A DNA stretch of 64,000 bases. Origin: Hyaloperonospora brassicae (taxonomy: Eukaryota > Oomycota > Peronosporomycetes > Peronosporales > Peronosporaceae). This document shows positions 11,480 to 20,700 of this stretch, in pieces. Within the stretch, counting starts at the first letter, position 1, and every line of letters starts with the position of its first letter. The notes beneath the pieces were generated by a model. It was not told where the DNA came from. It saw only the letters and a program-made list of their open reading frames with translations, and ran no database searches. Made by a program: the position numbers and the translations under genes. The DNA lies in contig CANTFL010001411.1 of NCBI GenBank assembly GCA_947650285.1, positions 124,001-188,000 of the forward strand, written 5' to 3'.

Positions 11480-12044
11480 TGTCAGATGAAAAAGTATCCG
11501 TGGACGGGACTCAACGAGAAAGACAGCGCAAACCTGGAATATGCTTATATAGAGGTTCCATGATTGTTCTGCCAAAATTCGCGGGAGCAAACACGACTGT
11601 CGGATCGCGCGTGAGGCCATTTTGTGGTCACGCACTGCATCGCTATTTTACTTTCAATCACATAGGCGTAGCTTTTGTCTGTCCTTATAATGACCACAGG
11701 AATAGCTGTCACAATATCTGCGCTGTCCACTCTCTTACATACCTCCAAGAGCACAGTTGTGCCGATTATTGTGCTGTATCTCAGAGGGTCACGCAGCTCC
11801 TGACAGTGCCGAGCAACAAGAGGCTGCATGAAAGCAGACTGACTGAGTGCTATCGATTGCATCGATCGGCGTCAAGTGCATCGATACAGCAACAACAGTC
11901 GATTCGACCACAATGAAAAGTGCGCTATATTTGTAGTCTTTGTTTTCTCTCTGCGCCAAGCGTCGAATGTTCTATACAACAGCGCCTCGCCATATTCGCG
12001 CAAGTCTTTGCTGCGTAAGAAAGCTCTGCCAGTGGTCTCTTCGT
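11480..12044. other. Upstream region of the SFT2-like gene
   Basis: This unique sequence lies between the SFT2 start and the first tandem repeat unit. No convincing coding region was seen. It presumably holds the SFT2 promoter on the minus strand. Confidence 0.5.
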
Positions 12045-15000
12045 CAATTTTTGAGCTCGATCGATGGGCGGCGACTTGATTACCTCGACGAGGTCTCACT
12101 GATCGGATTGTTCTGACGATACGGGAAGGCTCGTCTGTTTATCAGGTCACAAAGCCGACGGTCGCAACACAATAAACATCATCGCTCCAACAAGTGAATC
12201 TAAAAGCAGTCAGAATAAGACAAGGTATCTGCCCCGCTGTTTCGGAGCTTCAGACAGCTGACAAGGCACTTGATGTCCAGACTGCTGACCAGGTTTCGCA
12301 CAAGTGGGGAAGTATGAGATCCGTTCCTAACTCTATTTCCCGTGGTTTAGGTACTGTGGAAGCTGCATCATCATGCAATAGATTGCCAGCGCCTCCTTTT
12401 GTATGACAACGTTCCGCCACGAATCGTGTACGACTAGATGCTCGCCATGGTCAACGTCCAGCTTCTTTCTTTTCGTCAGATACAGCCATGGGTAGCGCCA
12501 TCATCGCGGCACTGAAGCAGCATCACCGTTGCCACTGTCTGCAAAGTGTAGTCGGGTGTGACGCGCGTGCAAAAGTCGCCACGGTCTACAAAGTCGACTG
12601 ACTTATGTGGTGTTCTGCAAGTATCAAGTTAAAATGTCACGAAAAACTTCTGGTAGCAGCCTGGTGGCGATGCTGGCACATGTTGAGCAGAAAGCAAGCA
12701 CCACACACACGTTATTTCTCTGTGTCAACGACTCATCCTGCGTCGGTCCTGGCCACCTCTAGTGTCAAGTTGCTTCAACCACTCGACCAGGAAGTCTCCT
12801 GTCTCTTCGACTGCTCACAAGTTCTGCAGCATCTGCTGTTCCGTTCTCCTGGGCCTATTAGAGGTTGTGACAGCCATGGCCTGGTTTGTCAACCGTTATT
12901 TGCTTCTTCAAGGTCGGGTCGGTCTCAGTCCTATAACTGGATCCTAGAGAATGCCACCGCAACATATTCGACAGTGTTGCACTATAACAGGGCTACAGCG
13001 CGCTTGTGAGCACGTCTTCCATGCATACAGATTATCTAAGCATTACCTTTGGTCCTCTTTCACTTTCACAGACTTGGTCACACGCTGACACGCAGCCTTG
13101 TGTCTCGCCGAGTGCATGATACGCACGTCGTACCGAAGGTCTCGTCGAACGAAGGACGCTGAGGTGGTCAAGATGGGGGTGGTGAAGATGGATGCAATTG
13201 TATGGCCAAGAGCAGTTTCTCAACCGTGCGCGTTTCTGCACCGAGCGTTGTACATAGCCGACAAACAATGCACGCGACGCAGTGCTGTCTACACCCCTTG
13301 ACAGGGCTTTTCATGGATAGGGACGTGGATTTGTGTGAAGAGGTGGGACTCGGCCCAATGGCCACGAGAGAAGAAGATGAGTGAGGTGCACCGCCGTCCT
13401 GTTGGGTCCGGTTAGATCGCGGTGGTACAACGTGACAGACGAGACAGAAGGTATACGCTTTTCCCATCTTCGAGTCGATCGATCAGTCGGTAGTAGCTAC
13501 GAGCCTCATCAGGAAGGAGAACCGAGCACGTTGGACGTCTGGTTGGGCCATTCTGTGCAACATGCGCCAAGGTCAGGGAATGCAGAGATGTTTTTGTATG
13601 TATACTGCGGCGAAATAAATGCACATGGATCGCAACTGACGACACTTGTTCATTTAAAATCTATTCAAATGTGTTACTGTGTGCTTTCAAGGTGTGAGTC
13701 TGTGCGTGTAAGTCACCACCCGCGTGTATGATCGTTGGAGCAATGCTTATAGTCCGCTTTGGAGCAGCTTACCTTCCAGCAGCTGCAGTACGATACCTTG
13801 GGATTGCTGACGTTAGGTCAGCCGACCTTGGGTCCACCATACTTCTTTTGCCTCAGCTGGTGGTGCGCGAGTCTGTCCGATTGCCTCACCCGCTCACCCG
13901 GGTCTTTAGGAGTACGTTTCATCAGTTTGAACCATCTTTTAGAGATGGTAAGGAGTTTCTGTACGATCTTGCTATTGGACCTTGCCTCACCCAAATCGTG
14001 CTTCGCGTCAGCATCTACATTCCGCTCCTCATTCGTTCGGAGAGAGGAAACAATTGCAGGAGGTGTCTTGTTCTCGGACATGGTCGCGACGACAATCTTG
14101 GACGTGGAGACTGCAGAGCCGCTTGCGTGAAGAGAAGCCACAACAACGGCCACATAAAGACTAGTGAGGCGCATCTCTGTCGTAGTTAGTTGTAAAGAGG
14201 ACAAAGGAACGTAGTGGCCGATTGGCTGCGGGATGCGTGTCGAATTCTCGAATGGGATCGAGACATGAAACGAGATTAGACCTTCAAGCAGCGGACTGCT
14301 GGTGGTAGATTCCACGCTTGTCCCTTTCCCACCTCTATTGACACAATCATTGATAGTGGTCCCTACGACAATTTTTGAGCTCGACCGATGGACGGAGATA
14401 TGATTACCTCGACGAGGTCTCCCTGATCCGATTGTTCTGACGATACGGGAAGGCTCGTCTGTTAATCAGGTCACAAAGCCGACGGTCGCAACACAATAAA
14501 CATCATCGCTCCAACAAGTGAATCCAGAAGCAGTCAGAATAAGACAAGGTATCTGCCCCGCTGTTTCGGAGCTTCAGACGGCTGACAAGGTACTTGATGT
14601 CCAGACTGCTGACCAGGTTTCGCACAAGTGGGGAAGTATGAGATCCGTTCCTAACTCTATTTCCCGTGGTTTAGATACTGTGGAAGCTGCATCATCATGC
14701 AATAGATTGCCAGCGCCTCCTTTTGTATGACAACGTTCCGCCACGAATCGTGTACGACTAGATGCTTGCCATGGTCAACGTCCAGCTTCTTTCTTTTCGT
14801 CAGATACAGCCATGGGTAGCGCCATCATCGCGGCACCGAAGCAGCATCACCGTTGCCACTGTCTGCAAAGTGTAGTCGGGTGTGACGCGCGTGCAAAAGT
14901 CGCCACGGTCTACAAAGTCGACTGACTTATGTGGTGTTCTGCAAGTATCAAGTTAAAATGTCACGAAAAACTTCTGGTAGCAGCCTGGTGGCGATGCTGG

Positions 15001-16044
15001 CACATGTTGAGCAGAAAGCAAGCACCACACACACGTTATTTCTCTGTGTCAACGACTCATCCTGCGTCGGTCCTGGCCACCTCTAGTGTCAAGTTGCTTC
15101 AACCACTCGACCAGGAAGTCTCCTGTCTCTTCGACTGCTCACAAGTTCTGCAGCATCTGCTGTTCCGTTCTCCTGGGCCTATTAGAGGTTGTGACAGCCA
15201 TGGCCTGGTTTGTCAACCGTTATTTGCTTCTTCAAGGTCGGGTCGGTCTCAGTCCTATAACTGGATCCTAGAGAATGCCACCGCAACATATTCGACAGTG
15301 TTGCACTATAACAGGGCTACAGCGCGCTTGTGAGCACGTCTTCCATGCATACAGATTATCTAAGCATTACCTTTGGTCCTCTTTCACTTTCACAGACTTG
15401 GTCACACGCTGACACGCAGCCTTGTGTCTCGCCGAGTGCATGATACGCACGTCGTACCGAAGGTCTCGTCGAACGAAGGACGCTGAGGTGGTCAAGATGG
15501 GGGTGGTGAAGATGGATGCAATTGTATGGCCAAGAGCAGTTTCTCAACCGTGCGCGTTTCTGCACCGAGCGTTGTACATAGCCGACAAACAATGCACGCG
15601 ACGCAGTGCTGTCTACACCCCTTGACAGGGCTTTTCATGGATAGGGACGTGGATTTGTGTGAAGAGGTGGGACTCGGCCCAATGGCCACGAGAGAAGAAG
15701 ATGAGTGAGGTGCACCGCCGTCCTGTTGGGTCCGGTTAGATCGCGGTGGTACAACGTGACAGACGAGACAGAAGGTATACGCTTTTCCCATCTTCGAGTC
15801 GATCGATCAGTCGGTAGTAGCTACGAGCCTCATCAGGAAGGAGAACCGAGCACGTTGGACGTCTGGTTGGGCCATTCTGTGCAACATGCGCCAAGGTCAG
15901 GGAATGCAGAGATGTTTTTGTATGTATACTGCGGCGAAATAAATGCACATGGATCGCAACTGACGACACTTGTTCATTTAAAATCTATTCAAATGTGTTA
16001 CTGTGTGCTGTCAAGGTGTGAGTCTGTGCGTGTAAGTCACCACC
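12045..16044 (+). repeat. Tandem duplication, period 2,324 bp (copies B1 and B2)
   Basis: Copy B1 is 12,045-14,368 and copy B2 is 14,369-16,044. Matching landmarks recur exactly 2,324 bp apart (12,194/14,518; 12,605/14,929; 13,032/15,356; 13,381/15,705). B2 follows B1 closely up to GTGTAAGTCACCACC at 16,044, where the sequences part. Beyond that point B2 continues into its own, more diverged effector gene, now split by the gypsy element. A few substitutions separate the copies, so the duplication is recent but not brand new. Confidence 0.9.
13818..14174 (-). CDS. RxLR-like (SSLR...EER) secreted effector, copy 2
   Basis: This gene encodes the same 118-residue protein as 9,307-9,663, on the opposite strand. 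The upstream 47 open codons are also identical, and so are the overlapping frames, which points to complete nucleotide identity over at least 13,728-14,315. Nearby parts of the same repeat differ by some bases from copy A, so the effector is the best-conserved part. Signal peptide, SSLR and NEER are as in copy 1. The start is chosen at the signal peptide ATG (14,174-14,172). Whether both copies are expressed cannot be told from the sequence. Confidence 0.75.
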   Translation of the reverse strand: MRLTSLYVAVVVASLHASGSAVSTSKIVVATMSENKTPPAIVSSLRTNEERNVDADAKHDLGEARSNSKIVQKLLTISKRWFKLMKRTPKDPGERVRQSDRLAHHQLRQKKYGGPKVG

Positions 16045-16104
16045 AGCGAAGACCCTTGTGTACGGAAAGGATGCCGAAACCTCGACACGAATGCCACGAT
16101 TCAT

Positions 16105-16173
16105 TTATTTTTCACCGTGACGCCCAGAAAGGATCGATTTGTTGGTCTTGAGTTTGATTTTGGGTGATTTCCC
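16105..16173 (-). pseudogene. 3' part of RxLR effector 3, left of the gypsy insertion
   Basis: On the minus strand, directly beyond the element and one copy of the target duplication, the frame of the effector at 24,157-24,375 stays open for 22 codons and then meets TAA at 16,107-16,105. The position within the tandem repeat matches that of the effector 3' end in copy B1. The two parts therefore belong to one gene of about 95 codons that is now cut by 8 kb of retrotransposon. The C-terminal part is short and basic, as in the paralogues. Confidence 0.65.
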
Positions 16174-16178
16174 GAAAC
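16174..16178. repeat. Target site duplication GAAAC (left), gypsy-1
   Basis: GAAAC directly precedes the 5' LTR here and directly follows the 3' LTR at 24,157-24,161. A perfect 5 bp duplication is typical of LTR-retrotransposon integrase. Confidence 0.95.
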
Positions 16179-16568
16179 TGTAACGGGGCAGCCCGTTACA
16201 TAATATTGTCACTTAAGGAAAGTGACAATAAAGAATATAAAGATGGATATTCTTTAAACAATATCACCGAAGCGGTGATATTGAAGGGTCGACCAGAAGG
16301 GTCTGTTCATTGGTTGATATCGTGATGATATCAACCCACCAATCGCCGCAAGACGCGCGCAATGAGTGGTGACGAGACGTCACCATACATGCAGTTATAT
16401 TAGTATAATTGAATTAAGTCAAACGAAGAGACAGTAGTTTAAAGACTTAATTTATTAATATAACAGTTCTACTTTTACCCTACCTACGCTTCCTCGCTCG
16501 CCACGTGTACGTCCGTCGGGGCACCCGAATCCCTTGCGTTAAGTTACGCAAGGGTGTGCCCCGTTACA
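16179..16568 (+). repeat. 5' LTR of gypsy-1 (390 bp)
   Basis: It begins TGTAACGGG and ends CCCCGTTACA, and reads identical to 23,767-24,156. It is almost wholly made of hairpins: 16,179-16,187 with 16,192-16,200; 16,205-16,214 with 16,220-16,229; 16,259-16,268 with 16,274-16,283; 16,312-16,321 with 16,327-16,336; and a nested long one near its 3' end (CGGGGCAC...GTGCCCCG around CCCTTGCGT...ACGCAAGGG). Confidence 0.95.
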
Positions 16569-16570
16569 CC

Positions 16571-16586
16571 TGGTAGCACTTTGTAG
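16571..16586 (+). other. Primer binding site candidate of gypsy-1
   Basis: TGGTAGCACTTTGTAG starts two bases after the 5' LTR. It is kept in the diverged relative at 27,189. A TGG start fits pairing with a CCA-tailed tRNA; which tRNA is not resolved. Confidence 0.6.
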
Positions 16587-16612
16587 TCCTTCCAAGGACC
16601 ACATCATCCAAC

Positions 16613-17767
16613 ATGAACATGTTGGATGAAGAAGACACCTTTCACGCCACGCGTGAAGGGTTTACCCATTTGAGTGACATCGAATGGGGTGCGGTAGAAC
16701 GAATGAGTTCTACCGTAGGCGAACTCGTCGTCAGCACCATGTTGGAGTCTCTAGACAGAGACCAACAACATGCTGCTATCGCCAAGTTCATTCACAATGA
16801 ACTTGCTCTCGAGAGGGAGAAAGTAGCCTTGCTTCACCAGCAAGGCTCTCAACAGGCCGAGCAGTTGAGAGAACTCGGTGCTCAACAGACGGAGCTGTTG
16901 AGACAGCAGCAATTCCATGCTGCTGTGGGCGGGACGGCGCATGCGCGTCGTCCCGAAGTGATGAAAGTCGACATCTCCAAGTACAGTGGAGTCCCGGAGG
17001 ACTCCCTGTTACTATGGTTTGTCGAACTCGACAGAGCCCTAAGGGCTCGTCGCGTCGAAGATGAGCAAATGAAACTCACATTTGCTCAAACCCACTTGGC
17101 AGGGCGTGCCAAAACTTGGTCCCTGGGACTCGAGAGTAGCGACCCAAATGTGTTTAGGTCGCTAGATGACTTCAAGTCCCGGCTCAGACAAACGTTTGAG
17201 CCGCCACGTGCTGAGTTCAGGGCTCGTTCAGAGCTCCTGAAACTCAAGCAGGGTAAGCGTGATGTGCACGCTTACGCACAACATATACGACTCCTTGCGA
17301 GTAGTATAACTGCAAACCCAGTTCATGAACACACGTTGATTACGGTGTTCATGCAAGGGCTCGCAGAAGGGCCCGTCAGGAGCCACCTGTTCCGCCTTGA
17401 GCTGAATACGCTTGAAGAAGCGATATCAGCCGCGGAACAGGAAGACTTTAGCATGAGACAGGCTCATGCTAGCTCAAACTCTTACCGTCCACCGAGACGA
17501 CAAGAGATCGGAGGTCCAGAACCAATGGACCTCTGTTATGTTGAGAGCGAGAGACCTCGCTCTACAAGCAACAAGCGATTGCAGAGGTGCAATCGCTGTC
17601 AGAAGTTAGGGCACTACGCATACGAGTGTAGTGCTCCGCGCCCAGTACCAAACAGTACTGAGCGAAATGGACGACCATTCGCCAGAAAGGGCAATGGGCG
17701 TGGGTCCAGCGCTGTTGCGAAGCCGCAACAGCGAGACGGGCCATCAAAAAATGGTCGGGGTCAGTAG
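16613..17767 (+). CDS. gag: Gypsy-1 Gag (capsid-nucleocapsid)
   Basis: This is a 384-residue Gag. A coiled-coil-like Glu/Gln-rich stretch is at residues about 55-105. A Ty3-type capsid region (retrotrans_gag) follows at about 120-280, with LAGRAKTWSLGL and LKLKQGKRDVHAYAQH. A CCHC zinc knuckle (CNRCQKLGHYAYEC) lies near residue 325, then a basic Gly/Arg/Gln-rich tail. Gag forms the virus-like particle and the knuckle binds the element RNA. The frame is intact from the ATG at 16,613 to TAG at 17,765. Its last codons overlap the pol frame and contain the slippery heptamer at 17,746-17,752. Confidence 0.93.
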   Translation: MNMLDEEDTFHATREGFTHLSDIEWGAVERMSSTVGELVVSTMLESLDRDQQHAAIAKFIHNELALEREKVALLHQQGSQQAEQLRELGAQQTELLRQQQFHAAVGGTAHARRPEVMKVDISKYSGVPEDSLLLWFVELDRALRARRVEDEQMKLTFAQTHLAGRAKTWSLGLESSDPNVFRSLDDFKSRLRQTFEPPRAEFRARSELLKLKQGKRDVHAYAQHIRLLASSITANPVHEHTLITVFMQGLAEGPVRSHLFRLELNTLEEAISAAEQEDFSMRQAHASSNSYRPPRRQEIGGPEPMDLCYVESERPRSTSNKRLQRCNRCQKLGHYAYECSAPRPVPNSTERNGRPFARKGNGRGSSAVAKPQQRDGPSKNGRGQ

Positions 17768-17786
17768 GGGCGGAGCGCCCTACTGA
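17746..17786 (+). promoter_or_regulatory. -1 ribosomal frameshift signal, gag-pol
   Basis: The heptamer A_AAA_AAT (17,746-17,752) lies in the exact gag phase needed for -1 slippage. Eight nucleotides later a perfect 9 bp stem starts: TCAGTAGGG (17,761-17,769) with CCCTACTGA (17,778-17,786). The gag stop TAG (17,765-17,767) is inside the stem. The pol frame has no ATG between its upstream stop (17,659-17,661) and the protease motif, so a frameshifted Gag-Pol fusion is the natural way to make pol. Confidence 0.75.
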
Positions 17787-20700
17787 TCCAGCAACCTCAA
17801 GAGAATTTGCAAACCTCTTGACGAAAGTTGCTCCAGATACACAATCATTGTGTGTCTCTGCACCTGGTGATGATGTTTCGCTCATCACCTTGAAGTTGGA
17901 AGCGACAAATGACTTGTCGCTTCGTGCCCTAGTAGACTGTGGGGCGTCGAACAACTTTGTTCGTCGCCAGTCACTAGAGGGTCGTAGGCTCAAGTTCGTT
18001 GAGCGCGACATTCCCCTCACAAGGATGACGGTGCGCCTTGCAACAGGCGCATCGATAACCGTTGAGAAACGTGTAGTAGGAATCCACTACACGTTAGAGG
18101 GCGAGCAGTACGATGATGATTTCATCGTACTAGATCTGGATGACAAATTTGATGTCATCCTGGGATTACCTTGGCTCAGAAAATACGAGCCAAGGGTGAG
18201 CTGGCAGCATCGATCCGTGAAGATGCCTGCTGCTTGTTCATCAGATGGCCATCTGATGAACATCTTGGAGCGTCCACAAGCGTGTGGATGTTCTGCGAGT
18301 GAGTGCGATGGCCTCACTTGCGGTACGGTCGTTAGCACGACTGCACAAGGTCACAGTGTAGTTGATCACTACACTGTGGAGCAAGCTCCCGGCGGCTGTA
18401 CAGAAGTACAGGCTGCGCCGAAGGTCCACCACTCGAATAAGTCGAGTGGACCGGGACATGGATGCATGCCTAGCGGGCAGCATCTTAGAAGAAATAAATC
18501 TGTGGCCCCCAAGGGGCAACATGAAAATCCTAGGTCGACTGGAGAGTCGACCGTAGAGGATCGGTTCCTGACTGTGGTTGCACAGCCACAGTCGGAAGAC
18601 GTCGAGGGAATAAGTCCCCACGTACTTGAGGAAGGAGTTCCTCAAGAGTTGCTTGCTGAGGGATCAGGCCCTCAGCAACCTGTGGAAGCAAGATCCCAGG
18701 AAGAAACCGAGACGTTGAACGTCTTGGTTAATGACGGATCAAGCGTAGGCGCTTATACGCTTGATCTGATTGTGCCTCCGAAGTTGACTTCGGAGATAAC
18801 TCAGTTGCCAACGCTAGAACCGAAACGGTTCTTGCGTGATCTGCGTAGTGGCAAAGTCAAGCAGATCTGCGTACTCGTCACAGAGGACGAGTATGTGACC
18901 GACATTCGGTCGGCAACAGTATTTGCTGAGAACGAACGGGTTCTCAGCAGCTCATCGATGGACGAAAGTGTCCTCGATGAGAAGACTCGGATTGAGCGAT
19001 ACGCGTCCCAATCCTGGGAGTCACTTCAGGCAAATCCTTTGTATAAGGATTTGATCGAATTCAGGGATGTGTTCCCTGAATCCGTACCTTGCGAGTTGCC
19101 TAAGGACAAAGGCACTCGACACGAGATCGAGCTCAAACCGGGCTCGAAATACTGTGTCATGAAGCAGTGGCCACTGCCTCGTGAACAAGTGATAGCGATC
19201 GACAAGTTCTTTGCCGATCGCTTAGCAGCGGGCCATGTGAGGGAATCAACATCCCCTCACAGCTCTCCGACCTTCTGTGTGCGAAAGGCCACAGGAGGGT
19301 GGCGGATAGTGCACGCATTCAACAAGTTGAATGCTGCAACGGTACCGGCTCAGACGCCGATACCGAGGAAGGACGTAATCATAGATGGTATGTCAAAGAG
19401 TACCATCTTTTCGTCCATGGATCTGATGGATGGATTCTATCAGATCCTGATGCGTGAACGGGACGTCCCGTTCACAGCAGTGAGTACCCCCAGCGGGATG
19501 CTGTGGGAGTGGCTAGTAATGCCACAGGGGCTGAGTAATGCCCCTGCAACATTCAACAGATGTGTAACAAATCTGTTGAGACCGGTGCGAGACTTCGCAC
19601 CGAGTTACTTCGACGATGTGTTCGTCCATAGCCGGGCTATGGACGGGAAGACGGACGTTGAAGTTCACAGAACTCACGTTCGTCAGGTTCTTCAACTTAT
19701 GCGCAAGCATAAGTTGTACGCCAACCTCAAGAAGTGTATATTCGCGGCTAGCGAAATACCACTTCTTGGGTGCATCGTGGGGAAACACGGCGTACGCCCT
19801 GATCCCGAAAAGATCAAGGCGATCACCGACTGGCCAGTGCCAGTCGATGTCAAGGGACTTCGAAAGTTCCTTGGACTAGCGGCGTACTTGCACAAGTACT
19901 CGCGCAACTACGCCGAGATGACGGTACATCTTTCTTGCTTGCTCAAGAAAAATGTCAAGTGGTCATGGAACGCTGAGTGCCAGCGTTCCTTTGAAGGTAT
20001 CAAGCAAAGCTTGATGCAATCGCCGATCTTGGCGATTGCAGATCAGGACAGACCATTTCATGTGGTCTGTGACGCCAGCGATTTCGCAATCGGCTGTGCG
20101 TTAATGCAGTTCGATGCAGATGGCGCGGAGCGCGTCATCTGTTATCAATCGCGTCAGCTGCAAGCAGCTGAGCGTAATTACCCAGTGCATGACAAGGAAC
20201 TCCTTGCCATGAAATACGCACTGGCTAAATTTCGCGTCTATCTCTTGGGAGATAGACCGTTTGTTGTCTACACGGACCATGCGTCATTACGCACGGCCGT
20301 AAACAGCCCACACCTCTCGCAAAGAATGGCGAGGTGGCTGTCTTTCTTCGCGGAGTATAACTTCTCCGTGGAGTATAAACCGGGACGACTCAATGTCGTC
20401 GCGGATGCTCTTTCGCGCCGGCCCGATTTCGAGCCGGACGCGCAATCCAACAGTGAGGACAAGCCCACTGTTGCGACACTGTCAGTCAGTGTCCCGTCGT
20501 CAAGTTTACTTGACGACGTACGAAAGGCATACGCGGAAGATAAGGGTCTTCTGCGATTGATGGATCATCTGGTGAATCCATCCAGTAAATCCATGAGGGA
20601 TTTACCGGCTTTGTACCGATCCTCATCGGATCGGTATAGTACACGCAACGGATTGCTGTACTATACAGCTGTTGCCGACGACACGCCTCGTGTCGTCGTA

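Noticed and set aside
13381..13731. 116-codon ORF present in all repeat units (9,750-10,100, 13,381-13,731, 15,705 on)
   Set aside because: Its presence in every unit follows from the repeat itself. It has no signal peptide, domain or third-position bias that I can see, and the frame changes at the B2 end.
14518..14730. 70-codon ORF repeated at 8,751-8,963, 12,194-12,406 and 14,518-14,730
   Set aside because: Kept only with the repeat; the substitutions seen mostly change amino acids (P/L, E/K, V/A, D/G), which does not suggest constraint.
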